NCBI GenBank assembly: GCA_934234215.1
Contig: CAKQHB010000002.1
Coordinates: 1-64,000, forward strand
From: an uncultured Cuneatibacter sp.
GTDB taxonomy: Bacteria; Bacillota; Clostridia; Lachnospirales; Lachnospiraceae
Direction of reading: 5' to 3'
DNA length: 64,000 nucleotides
Shown here: positions 16,172 to 24,163 of the stretch, piece after piece
How the letters are laid out: the number at the start of each line of letters is the position of its first letter
Position numbering within the stretch: position 1 is the stretch's first letter
Translations under genes and position numbers: made by a program
Notes under the pieces: model-generated
The model's input: only the letters and a program-made list of their open reading frames with translations
What the model was told of the DNA's origin: nothing
Databases searched by the model: none

Positions 16172-16295
16172 CTTGTTGTACAGAAAATTGCGCTATATTT
16201 TCTATACAGCAAAGAGGATCGCACTGCGGCGGAAAGAAAATTTGTCGCTTTGCGATTCGTTGCAGGCGGAGAATCCTGCCGAGCAGGAGTCTATT
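16172..16295 (+). repeat. Dispersed structured repeat, copy 2 (diverged)
   Basis: A diverged member of the seven-copy family. Hairpin A has a different sequence from the other copies (arms around GTACAGAAAAT and ATTTTCTATAC) but keeps the fold; hairpin B core ATCGCACTGCGGCGG is retained; hairpin C is ATCCTGC-cga-GCAGGAG. It is the only copy not placed directly after a terminator T-tract. Upstream, 16150-16180 adds a further hairpin (TGTACAGCAAGAAA against TTTCTTGTTGTACA). The remainder of the gap 15955-16150 shows nothing I can support. Confidence 0.7.
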
Positions 16296-16319
16296 TCAGA
16301 GAATAAGAAAGGTAAAGGA

Positions 16320-17054
16320 ATGTTTTATCAGGTTAAAAATAATGAGTTACAGGAGTGTGCGCTTCAGGAAGCCTTCTCTTTTTTGAGAGCGTCCGGACAC
16401 GTTGTTTCCATCGTAGGAGCAGGTGGTAAATCCACGATTATGGAGCATCTGGCAGACGCGGCTGCAAAGCTGGGCTGGAAGACGCTGGTGATGACTTCTA
16501 CCCATATGCGCATGCCGGGAGAACATCTTTATGCGGCAGATGCTGCAACGGTAAAGAAATTCTGGCAGGAGGGTCGCCCGGCTGTGATCGGAACACCGGC
16601 AGCAGATGGCAAGATGACACAGCCTTCTGATGAGCTGCGAAAAGCAGTTTGGCCGCTGGCAGATCTGATTCTGATCGAGGCAGACGGTGCGCGGATGATG
16701 CCGTGTAAAGTACCGGCAGCGTATGAGCCGGTGATTCTGCCGGAGACCGATACGGTACTGGGTGTGCTTGGCCTGGATGCGCTGGATAGGCCGCTGCAGG
16801 ATGTATGCTTCCGTCTGCAGGAGACCGAAGCATTGTTGGAAAAGAGCCGGGAAGAGAATCTGACAGTAGAAGATGCCTGCAAGATTTTGCTGTCCCCGCA
16901 GGGTACGGTAAAGCAGACGACCGGCTGTCATTACCAGATTATTTTAAATAAAGCCGATGGACAGGAAGCCATTGCAAAGGGCATGGAGCTGGAGAAACAG
17001 CTGCGTGCACATGGTATGAAGGACGTTTATCTGTCCTGCTTCCAGGAAGGCTGA
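16320..17054 (+). CDS. yqeC: Selenium cofactor biosynthesis protein YqeC
   Basis: A 244-aa protein of the YqeC family, tied by genome context to selenium-dependent molybdenum hydroxylases (xanthine dehydrogenase, purine hydroxylase type). It has an ATP-binding loop VGAGGKSTIM near residue 32, VMTSTHMRMP, the segment LILIEADGARMMPCKVPAAYEPVI split by position 120, and VLGLDALDRPL, all typical. The ATG at 16320 follows AAAGGA; the longer frame upstream runs into the dispersed repeat and is not used. yqeB follows after 19 bp. The hydroxylase itself is not in this window. Confidence 0.88.
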   Translation: MFYQVKNNELQECALQEAFSFLRASGHVVSIVGAGGKSTIMEHLADAAAKLGWKTLVMTSTHMRMPGEHLYAADAATVKKFWQEGRPAVIGTPAADGKMTQPSDELRKAVWPLADLILIEADGARMMPCKVPAAYEPVILPETDTVLGVLGLDALDRPLQDVCFRLQETEALLEKSREENLTVEDACKILLSPQGTVKQTTGCHYQIILNKADGQEAIAKGMELEKQLRAHGMKDVYLSCFQEG

Positions 17055-17073
17055 GACGAAAAGGAATAAAAAG

Positions 17074-17880
17074 ATGGAGAAGCAGCGTATTATCGTGCGC
17101 GGCGGAGGAGACATCGCCACAGGTACAATTTATCGCCTGTGGCGATGCGGCTTTCCGCTGCTTGTTTTGGAAGTAGAACATCCGATGGCGATTCGCAGAA
17201 CCGTGTCAGTGTGCGATGCGATTTATGAAGGACAGGCGAAAATCGAGGGGATGAAGTGCAGACGGGTTTCCACACTGGAGGAGGCAGAGCAGGTTCGAAG
17301 GGAAGGCGATGTACCGATCGCGGTTGATCCGACAGGAGCTTTTATCAAGGCATGGAAGCCGGATGTAGTAGTGGATGCGATCCTTGCAAAGAAAAATCTC
17401 GGCACAAATCGTCAGATGGCGTCCTGCACGATTGCATTGGGACCTGGATTTACTGCCGGTGTGGATGTGGACTATGTTGTGGAGACGATGCGCGGTCACA
17501 ATCTGGGACGAATCTACGAGAGCGGTACTGCGATTCCGAATACCGGTGTCCCCGGCATAATCGGCGGATATGCTGCGGAGCGGGTCATCCATTCCCCCGC
17601 GACCGGCATGATGCGAAATGTACATCACATCGGAGATACAGTGGAAGTAGGAGAGGCACTGGCGTACATTGAGACGGCAGAAGGAAAACAGGTGCCGGTT
17701 CCGGCAACGATTACCGGTCTGCTGCGAGGCATTATCCGAAATGAATTTCCGGTGACAACGGGATTGAAGATTGCGGATATTGATCCGAGAAAGAGTGAGT
17801 ATGCGAATTGTTTTACGATTTCGGATAAGGCGCGTAGCATCGGCGGCAGTGTGCTGGAGGCAATTTTAAGAGAATCTTAG
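17074..17880 (+). CDS. yqeB: Selenium-dependent molybdenum hydroxylase system protein YqeB
   Basis: A 268-aa protein of the EF2563/YqeB family, found with YqeC in the labile-selenium molybdenum hydroxylase trait. Landmarks are IIVRGGGDIATGTIYRL at the N-terminus (a Rossmann-type loop), LEVEHPMAIRRTVSVCDAIYEG, VDAILAKKNLGTN, ALGPGFTAGVDVDYVVET and ESGTAIPNTGVPG, followed by a C-terminal biotinyl-like hammerhead region (VEVGEALAYI). Its biochemical role is not fixed; it probably helps supply or insert selenium into the molybdenum cofactor. Likely co-transcribed with yqeC. Confidence 0.9.
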   Translation: MEKQRIIVRGGGDIATGTIYRLWRCGFPLLVLEVEHPMAIRRTVSVCDAIYEGQAKIEGMKCRRVSTLEEAEQVRREGDVPIAVDPTGAFIKAWKPDVVVDAILAKKNLGTNRQMASCTIALGPGFTAGVDVDYVVETMRGHNLGRIYESGTAIPNTGVPGIIGGYAAERVIHSPATGMMRNVHHIGDTVEVGEALAYIETAEGKQVPVPATITGLLRGIIRNEFPVTTGLKIADIDPRKSEYANCFTISDKARSIGGSVLEAILRES

Positions 17881-17891
17881 CGTGTCAGCCA

Positions 17892-17920
17892 TTTACAGAA
17901 TTCGGATTTTGTGTTAGAGT
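17892..17920 (+). promoter_or_regulatory. Promoter of the SGNH hydrolase gene
   Basis: TTTACA (17892-17897), a 17-bp spacer and TAGAGT (17915-17920) lie 55 bases before the ATG at 17975. Confidence 0.5.
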
Positions 17921-17974
17921 AGGGCATGTCGCAGTGAAGACGAACTGAAAAATTACAGAAAGTAAGAGGAAGTC

Positions 17975-19210
17975 ATGGACAAGAAAAAGCAAAACCGACG
18001 AAAGCTGATGCGGATTTTGTTGATTTGCGAGATCGTGGTAGTCGCAGTTCTTTGTATTACACTGATTCTTGTACTTCTGAAGGGACCTCAGGATGAGCAT
18101 GGGATCATTCGCAGAGAAACGGAGACTGAATCAGAGTCTGAAACGGACAACGAGAAGAATTATCATGTAAAAAAAGAAAAATATATTGAAAACCCGACGG
18201 AAAAAGAGGTAGAATCTTATTGGGAGAACAGTTTGTTCTTTGGAGACTCCATCATGAAGGGCTTTGGAAATTATCTGTCCCTGCAGGAAGAAGGCACGCT
18301 GGGCGACCCGCTGGTAGATGCGATGGTCAACTACAGTCTGGTAGATGCGCTCAAGGGAGAGAACGAAGTGGAGCATCCGCTGTATCACGATGAGATGCAC
18401 ACGATCTTTTATGCAGCAGAGAAAGAAAAGCCGGAGAAGATCGTCCTGTTCTTTGGAATCAATGATCTGGGCATGTGTAATGTTTCTCAGATTTTGACGA
18501 ATTATGATACAACGATACAGAAATTAGAAAAGATCTGTCCGGATGCAGAAATCTATGTTGCCAGCACGACACCGGTTTATAAGGGGCGTGAGGGCGGCAA
18601 CCGCACCAATGCCAATATTCAGACATTAAACAGCAAGATGGAAGAATATTGTGAGGAGAACGGATATGGATTTCTGGATCTATATACGGAGATGTCCGAT
18701 GAGGATGGCAGTCTGTATTCCGGTTACACAGCAGATTTTTATGTACATCTGAACAGCAAGGCGTATGTATCCTGGCTGCAGTTGTTCCGCCAGTATGCGT
18801 ATGAAGCGTTGTCTGGAAAGACGGCACCGGAAAATCTGTATCCCATTACGAGACCGGATCCGGTGGCAACACCCAGCTATACAATTGAGTATGATCCGGA
18901 GAAAGAATCGGTGCTGAATTCACAGCCGGAGGAAGAAAGCTCGGTGACACCGTCCGCATCCCAGACCGAGACGAGTGGAACGAGCCAGACACAGCCGAGT
19001 CAGCAGGAGAGCACGGCACCGACGCAGGCCTCTCAGGCAAGCACGGAGAGCACGGCACCGACCCAGGCCTCTCAGACGAATACAGAGAGCACAGCTCCGA
19101 CGCAGGCATCCACCAGCTCACAGCCGTCTGAGACACAGCCGGTACAGCCGTCGGAGTCACCGGCAGATAATCCGGCAAATTCCGGGGAAGATGTCGAGAA
19201 CGCCGGCTAA
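17975..19210 (+). CDS. Membrane-anchored SGNH/GDSL-type hydrolase with low-complexity tail
   Basis: A 411-aa protein: a short cytoplasmic basic end, one membrane helix at about residues 13-35, a Ser/Glu-rich stretch, then an SGNH hydrolase domain at about 80-285. Block I is FFGDSIMKG (Ser nucleophile near residue 92), block III FGINDLGM, block V DFYVHLNSKAY with the Asp and His of the triad. Such enzymes deacylate sugars or lipids. Residues about 310-411 are a Thr/Ser/Gln/Pro-rich tail with repeats of STAPTQAS, a likely wall-spanning linker. The tail faces outward, so the enzyme probably acts on cell-surface glycans, in keeping with the two glycosyltransferase genes that follow. Confidence 0.82.
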   Translation: MDKKKQNRRKLMRILLICEIVVVAVLCITLILVLLKGPQDEHGIIRRETETESESETDNEKNYHVKKEKYIENPTEKEVESYWENSLFFGDSIMKGFGNYLSLQEEGTLGDPLVDAMVNYSLVDALKGENEVEHPLYHDEMHTIFYAAEKEKPEKIVLFFGINDLGMCNVSQILTNYDTTIQKLEKICPDAEIYVASTTPVYKGREGGNRTNANIQTLNSKMEEYCEENGYGFLDLYTEMSDEDGSLYSGYTADFYVHLNSKAYVSWLQLFRQYAYEALSGKTAPENLYPITRPDPVATPSYTIEYDPEKESVLNSQPEEESSVTPSASQTETSGTSQTQPSQQESTAPTQASQASTESTAPTQASQTNTESTAPTQASTSSQPSETQPVQPSESPADNPANSGEDVENAG

Positions 19211-19266
19211 ATAAAAAAAGAAATACCCTATCGGGAAATTCTGATAGAAGGGAATGGAGAAAGAGT

Positions 19267-20400
19267 ATGGAACTTACGATTTTAATGCCCTGTCTGAACG
19301 AAGCGGAGACATTGGAAGTGTGTATCCAGAAGGCACGTACCTATCTGGAAAAGAGCGGTGTAGAAGGCGAGATCCTCATTGCGGATAATGGCAGTACCGA
19401 TGGATCTCAGGATATCGCAAGACGCTGTGGTGCGCGTGTAGTAGATGTTGCTGAGCGCGGATACGGCGCAGCGCTGATTGGCGGATGCAATGCCGCACAG
19501 GGCAAGTATGTCATCATGGGAGATGCAGATGACAGCTACGATTTCCTGCATCTGGATCCGTTTGTTGAAAAACTGCGGGAAGGCTATGACCTCGTTATGG
19601 GCAACCGCTTTAAGGGCGGTATCGAACCCGGTGCAATGCCTCCGCTGCATCGTTATCTGGGCAATCCGGTTTTGTCTTTTATCGGCAGACTGTTCTATCC
19701 CAGTGATATCGGTGACTTCCACTGCGGTCTGCGTGGTTACAACCGTGAGTCGATCTTAAAGCTCGGTCTGCAGACAACCGGTATGGAGTATGCCAGTGAG
19801 ATGGTTGTAAAGGCAACTCTGTATAAGTTAAAGATTACCGAAGTTCCGACGACTCTGAAGAAGGATGGCAGATCCCATGCACCGCATCTGAGAAGCTTCC
19901 GGGATGGATGGCGTCATCTGAAGTTCCTGTTAATGCACAGCCCGAACTGGCTGTTCTTATATCCGGGTATTTTCTTTGTCGTTCTTGGTCTGGTTCTGCT
20001 CATCGCGTTGATGTTTGGACCAATCTCCATCGGCAAGGTAACACTGGATATTCATACGATGCTGTACGGCTCTGCATTTACAATCATCGGAGCCAGCACG
20101 ATCCAGTTTGCCGTTTTTACAAAGACCTACGCAAAGAATTATGGTTTTATCCCGGTAGATCCGAAGGAGACGGAGAAGTTCACCGAAGATCGTGTAATCT
20201 TAGCTGGTGCGGTCCTGCTGCTCATCGGTATTATTGCGACAATTCTGGCACTGGTACTGTGGGGCAAGACTTCCTTTGGTGCTCTGAACCCGCAGCAGAT
20301 CATGCGTCTGACCATTCCGGCACTGACTGCAATGGCTGTCGGCGTGCAGATGATCTTTGGCGGATTCTTTATTGGCATCCTGAACATCAAGCACAAATAA
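19267..20400 (+). CDS. GT2 glycosyltransferase with C-terminal membrane helices (polyprenyl-phosphate type)
   Basis: A 377-aa family 2 glycosyltransferase of the DPM1/polyprenyl-phosphate sugar transferase type. The N-terminal domain has MPCLNEAETLEVCI, IADNGSTDGSQDIA, the nucleotide-sugar/metal motif MGDADDSYDF (DxD near residue 83) and MGNRFKGGI. Residues about 220-375 contain four membrane segments that hold it at the membrane. It would move a sugar from a nucleotide donor to undecaprenyl phosphate. A ribosome site (GGAGAAAGAG) lies before the ATG; the gap to the SGNH gene is 56 bp without a terminator. Confidence 0.87.
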   Translation: MELTILMPCLNEAETLEVCIQKARTYLEKSGVEGEILIADNGSTDGSQDIARRCGARVVDVAERGYGAALIGGCNAAQGKYVIMGDADDSYDFLHLDPFVEKLREGYDLVMGNRFKGGIEPGAMPPLHRYLGNPVLSFIGRLFYPSDIGDFHCGLRGYNRESILKLGLQTTGMEYASEMVVKATLYKLKITEVPTTLKKDGRSHAPHLRSFRDGWRHLKFLLMHSPNWLFLYPGIFFVVLGLVLLIALMFGPISIGKVTLDIHTMLYGSAFTIIGASTIQFAVFTKTYAKNYGFIPVDPKETEKFTEDRVILAGAVLLLIGIIATILALVLWGKTSFGALNPQQIMRLTIPALTAMAVGVQMIFGGFFIGILNIKHK

Positions 20401-20410
20401 GAGGTGCTCT

Positions 20411-21205
20411 ATGAATAAGAAAAATACAAACCATACGTTTGCAGTCTGTGCGTACAAGGACTCTCCGTACCTGGAGCAGTGCCTGAAATCCCTGGTCAAT
20501 CAGACCGTTCCGACCAACATCATTCTGTGTACGTCTACACCGAGTCCGTACATTCAGAAGCTTGCGGATAAGTATGATATCCCGGTTTATGTGCGGGATG
20601 GAAAGAGCGACATTCAGGATGATTGGAACTTTGCCTACGACACCGCACAGACACAGTATGTGACGATCGCCCATCAGGACGATGTATATGGAAAGAATTA
20701 TACAAAGGTACTGTTTGAAAAGAGACGACGTTATCCGGACATGTCCATTTTCTTCTGCAGCTACCATGCGATTAAGGGCACCCGCGAGGATGACAAAGAG
20801 CGCAGCAGTATGGTAAAGCGTCTGCTTTGCCTGCCGGTTTCTCTGACTGGAATCGCCCACTGGAAATGGATCAAAAAGAGCTGTCTGTGCCTTGGCAACA
20901 GTATTTCCTGCCCGATGATCACCTACAATAAAAACATCACCGGCGATACGATCTTTCAGTCCAAGCTGAAATATGCGCTGGACTGGGAGATGAATCTGAA
21001 GATTGCCTGTCTGCCCGGTCGATTTGTCTATGTGAGACAGCCGCTGGGATTCTACCGGATTCACGATGGAGCAACCAGCAAACAATTTCTGCTGAACCAC
21101 AAAAAAGAGGCGGAGGACATCGCGATGTTCCGACACTTCTGGCCGATGTGGATGGTGAAGCTGATTATGGTGTTTTATAAGAAGTCGTATTCAGCCTATG
21201 ACTGA
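20411..21205 (+). CDS. GT2 family glycosyltransferase
   Basis: A 264-aa soluble or peripheral family 2 glycosyltransferase. It begins with TFAVCAYKDSPYLEQCLKSL, has LVNQTVPTNIILCTSTPS and VTIAHQDDVY, where QDD is the metal-binding DxD-like motif near residue 89, and ends in a region with LDWEMNLKIA and FYRIHDGATSK typical of sugar transferases of surface polysaccharides. GAGGTG is five bases before the start, ten bases after the previous gene, so the two transferases are co-translated. Acceptor and donor are unknown. Confidence 0.83.
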   Translation: MNKKNTNHTFAVCAYKDSPYLEQCLKSLVNQTVPTNIILCTSTPSPYIQKLADKYDIPVYVRDGKSDIQDDWNFAYDTAQTQYVTIAHQDDVYGKNYTKVLFEKRRRYPDMSIFFCSYHAIKGTREDDKERSSMVKRLLCLPVSLTGIAHWKWIKKSCLCLGNSISCPMITYNKNITGDTIFQSKLKYALDWEMNLKIACLPGRFVYVRQPLGFYRIHDGATSKQFLLNHKKEAEDIAMFRHFWPMWMVKLIMVFYKKSYSAYD

Positions 21206-21232
21206 AGCGAAAAAAGCAAAATAGAAACAATC

Positions 21233-21410
21233 AAAAGAGTATGAGATACCGCGAAATAACGTGTGTGATTTCCTATCCATCTGCTGTTGCTCTCATACTC
21301 TGGTGTGCGAAACTCGCCTGTCGGCTCAGACAGTCGCACCCCAGAGGAGCAACACCAGATGAATCACGGAAATCTTACACAATGTTATTCCGCAGTACCC
21401 ATACTCTTTT
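21233..21410 (+). repeat. Giant imperfect hairpin 1
   Basis: The outer arms (about 21233-21292 and 21346-21410) pair over roughly 60 positions with scattered mismatches, running from AAAAGAGTATG/CATACTCTTTT inward to TGTTGCTC/GAGCAAC. An inner stem CTCTGG.GTGCGA / TCGCAC.CCAGAG and a tip CTGTC/GACAG continue it. It follows the second glycosyltransferase by 28 bp and ends in TTTTT, so it may also serve as terminator. No ORF is evident. With hairpin 2 it fills the 483-bp gap 21206-21688; 21411-21512 between them has no further clear structure. Confidence 0.75.
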
Positions 21411-21512
21411 TGCGTACTATATTCGCTTTTTGACAGATAAAAAAAGCTGGGATTCGTGTGATTCACTCAGCGAGCGACGAATTTCGGAATTGAGAAAAAG
21501 TTGTGGAAAATC

Positions 21513-21678
21513 AAAATGTGACAGCGAAAAATTACATTGTGCAGGTTTCCGTTGTATGATTTGGTGTTGCGTCTTTGATTTGCGACTGTTTGAGCCGTAA
21601 GGCGAGTTTCGCAAGTCAAAGAATAAACGCAACATCAAATCATACAGGAAACGCACACGTAATTTTTTACTGTCACAT
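21513..21678. repeat. Giant imperfect hairpin 2
   Basis: Arms of about 76 bases (21513-21588 and 21603-21678) pair almost end to end: AATGTGACAG with CTGTCACAT, then AAATTAC/GTAATTT, TTTCC/GGAAA, TGTATGATTTG/CAAATCATACA, TGTTGCG/CGCAACA, and TCTTTGA/TCAAAGA, with a 14-nt loop. Arm motifs (GTTTCC..ATGATTT.GTGTTGC) resemble those of hairpin 1, so the two look like members of one family in tandem. It lies 10 bp from the end of the minus-strand kinase gene. Confidence 0.75.
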
Positions 21679-21688
21679 GTGATTGAGA

Positions 21689-23011
21689 TTACTTTTTATA
21701 GTACTGCACCAGCGCCACATTTCCTAAGATCGGGCAATCATCCACGACTTCATAAGTATATCCCGGAATTTCTTTTGCCTTGAGCTTCATGTAGGTCGGG
21801 GTTGCCATGCCGCCGGAGATTTTGATGACAGAGCTGAGGGGCAATACCGCTGCGGCTTCCTCGATGGTGGTGCGCAGAACACCCTGCATTGCGGAGAGGA
21901 CGGCTGCAAACATCTGCTGTCTGGTGCTGCCCAGTGTCAGTCCGTGCCAGGAAGCGGTCTTTTTCTCTAAGCTCTGACGGTCGCCGGACAGATATGGCTC
22001 GAAGGTGACATCGTTGCCGTCAAGGCATTTTTCGATGCACTCCGGAATGAAGTGATTGTAATATTCATCCTTTGTCATATCCTGTCCCAGCTCTTTGTAG
22101 AACCAGTCTACAGCAAAGCCGCCTGCCGTGGTGGAATAGATCTGCCACAGTCCGGGCAATGCTGCATTTCGCAGATAGTAGTGCGGGTTGGTAACGGGTT
22201 TGTCTGTCAGGATGCTGACCATCTCGCTGCTGCCGGTGGTATTCATGATCTGACCTGCGCGGTCGTTGCCAGCGCCCATCTGAGCAGCTGCGACATCATT
22301 TGTGCCGACAGAAACCGGGATACCGGCGGGGATACCAAGCTTTTCTGCAATGTCAGGAAGCAGAGTACCAAGCTGTGTGCCGGGATTGTAGATTGTGCCA
22401 AACCATTCTTTTTTCAGACCGAGCTTTTCGATGATCTCCCAGGCCCAGCCGCCCTGCGTTGTCGTCTCATACAGACCCATCATAGAAGCGTTTACGAGGT
22501 CTACCATCCACTCGCCGGTGAATTTTTTATGTAGGTAGGTGGGCAGATGGCCAACGCGGTACGTGCGGTCGTATACCCACGGTTCGTTCTGTAAAAACCA
22601 CAGGAAGGTCATGGCAGAGCAGCCGCCGGGGAACGGGTAAATACCGGAAACTTCGCGGTAAGCGTCCTTTCCGATGATACGGTCGATCTCAGCGGTCTGA
22701 GCGCGGCTTCTGCGATCAAGATGGGTGATGATGTTTGGATAAACCAGTTCACCGTTCTCATCGAGAAAAACGGGAGACGGGGAGAAGGTGTCATAGCACA
22801 ACCAGCCAACCTGTGCACGCAGTGCAGGATCTAATGACTGGCAGGCATCATAAACGGCCTGCATCATAACATGAGGATCCATTTCCGTCTTTTCACCGGG
22901 CAGTAAGATATAGGGATATTCCTTTTTTGCCCATGCCAGCGTCTTCTTTTCTTCGTCAACAAGCGAAAGCTTGACGGCGGATGTACCAAAGTCCATTGAT
23001 AAATACAGCAT
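21689..23011 (-). CDS. FGGY family carbohydrate kinase
   Basis: A 440-aa sugar kinase of the xylulokinase/gluconokinase family. The phosphate-1 loop is MDFGTSAVKLSLVD at the N-terminus; the substrate region includes YDTFSPSP and NIITHLDRRS; the catalytic Asp is in VGTNDVAAAQMGAG near residue 238; the C-terminal ATP-site glycines are in IKISGGMATPTYMK. Length is slightly short for XylB (about 480-500). GGAGG precedes the start. It is divergent from the lyase-isomerase-transketolase-transaldolase operon and shares its control region, so it probably phosphorylates the sugar that operon breaks down. The true substrate (xylulose, or a branched or four-carbon ketose) cannot be read from sequence. 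Confidence 0.87.
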   Translation of the reverse strand: MLYLSMDFGTSAVKLSLVDEEKKTLAWAKKEYPYILLPGEKTEMDPHVMMQAVYDACQSLDPALRAQVGWLCYDTFSPSPVFLDENGELVYPNIITHLDRRSRAQTAEIDRIIGKDAYREVSGIYPFPGGCSAMTFLWFLQNEPWVYDRTYRVGHLPTYLHKKFTGEWMVDLVNASMMGLYETTTQGGWAWEIIEKLGLKKEWFGTIYNPGTQLGTLLPDIAEKLGIPAGIPVSVGTNDVAAAQMGAGNDRAGQIMNTTGSSEMVSILTDKPVTNPHYYLRNAALPGLWQIYSTTAGGFAVDWFYKELGQDMTKDEYYNHFIPECIEKCLDGNDVTFEPYLSGDRQSLEKKTASWHGLTLGSTRQQMFAAVLSAMQGVLRTTIEEAAAVLPLSSVIKISGGMATPTYMKLKAKEIPGYTYEVVDDCPILGNVALVQYYKK

Positions 23012-23082
23012 TGTAAACCTCCATTTTTGGACAATTCCATAGAAAAACTCTCTATTTTAGGGTAACAAGAAGAAAATAGAAT

Positions 23083-23123
23083 GTCAACCTTTGTTTACAA
23101 ACAGTCTGTTTTGTGGTAGGATA
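23083..23123. promoter_or_regulatory. Divergent control region of the sugar cluster
   Basis: Plus strand: TTTACA (23095-23100), 17 bp, TAGGAT (23118-23123) precede the lyase operon. Minus strand: a consensus TTGACA (complement of 23083-23088) with a weak -10 (TACCCT) 17 bp further precedes the kinase. TGTTT-AC-AAACA (23093-23104) is a palindrome that overlaps the plus-strand -35, fit for one repressor controlling both directions. Confidence 0.5.
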
Positions 23124-23202
23124 AACTTGTATGTACATGTTGGTACGAGCTACCGCATGTAAAATCAGGAGAACGCCACATATAAGAGGAGGAGTTGTTC
23201 CA

Positions 23203-24102
23203 ATGGAGGAAAAGTTGAAAGGTATTGTCATTCCGGCAGTTACTCCCTTCGATGAGAAGGAAGAGGTCAGTGTGGAAATGCTTGCCGCAAACTATGAAAA
23301 GTGGAATCAGACAGATGTAAAGGGATACATGTGCCTGGGAAGTAACGGAGAGTTCCGTGCATTGAGCGATGATGAGTCTCTGACTGTTATTAAGGAGTCT
23401 GCAAGACTGAGAAAGCCGGGCAGCACCCTGATTGCCGGTGTGGGCAGAGAGTCTTTATACCAGACATTAAAGTTCATTGACCGGGTACAGGAGCTGGATG
23501 CAGACATCGATTACATTTCCGTACTGGTACCGCACTACTTCGCAAAGCTGATGGATGATGCCGCTGTGATCGATTATTACAGTGCAATCGGTGACTTCGC
23601 AAAGATCCCGGTTCTGCTGTACTGTGCACCGGCATTTGCAAACAATCTTGCAATTTCCGCAGAGGCAGTAAAGGTTCTGGCAGATCATCCGAATATCGCC
23701 GGAATCAAGGACACTTCCAAGGATATGATGAATGCTTATATGGACGCAGCAGGCGGAAGAGACGACTTCACGATCATGGCCGGTTCCCTGAGCAATCTGA
23801 TGACCTGCTATGAGCGCGGCGGCGCAGGCGGTGTTGTTTCTGCAGCAAACTACTTCCCACAGGAGTGCGCAGACATCTATACTGCATTCCGGAATGGCGG
23901 TCTGGAAGCTGCAAAAGAGTGCCACAAGACCGTGCAGGCATTGTCGAAGGCAACTGGCGCCAGAGGCAGCGTAGCCGGCGTAAAGTGCACGATGAATCTG
24001 CTTGGATATGCAGGCGGCAAGCCGAGACGTCCGATCCAGCCGATGAGCGCACAGATGGAAGCAGAATTTGCACAGGCATTAAAGGAAGCCGGAAAATTAT
24101 AA
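23203..24102 (+). CDS. DapA/NanA-family aldolase or lyase
   Basis: A 299-aa class I aldolase of the dihydrodipicolinate synthase/N-acetylneuraminate lyase family. The Schiff-base Lys is Lys169 in IAGIKDTSKD, the partner Tyr is Tyr140 in VLLYCAP (YNVP in most relatives), and the substrate loop is GSNGEF at 46-51 where DapA has GTTGE and NanA GSTGE. These changes and the sugar setting argue against a role in lysine synthesis; a keto-deoxy sugar acid or similar is more likely. The start at 23203 has AGAGGAGGAG seven bases upstream. First gene of a five-gene operon. Confidence 0.85.
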   Translation: MEEKLKGIVIPAVTPFDEKEEVSVEMLAANYEKWNQTDVKGYMCLGSNGEFRALSDDESLTVIKESARLRKPGSTLIAGVGRESLYQTLKFIDRVQELDADIDYISVLVPHYFAKLMDDAAVIDYYSAIGDFAKIPVLLYCAPAFANNLAISAEAVKVLADHPNIAGIKDTSKDMMNAYMDAAGGRDDFTIMAGSLSNLMTCYERGGAGGVVSAANYFPQECADIYTAFRNGGLEAAKECHKTVQALSKATGARGSVAGVKCTMNLLGYAGGKPRRPIQPMSAQMEAEFAQALKEAGKL

Positions 24103-24163
24103 TCGTAAATTTGCAGAAGGCGTATTAAGCGCTCTGCACCATATAAAAAAGGAGAAGATAACT

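Noticed and set aside
23203..24102. 4-hydroxy-tetrahydrodipicolinate synthase (lysine pathway)
   Set aside because: The GTTGE loop is GSNGE, and the gene lies in a sugar operon with kinase, isomerase and transketolase.
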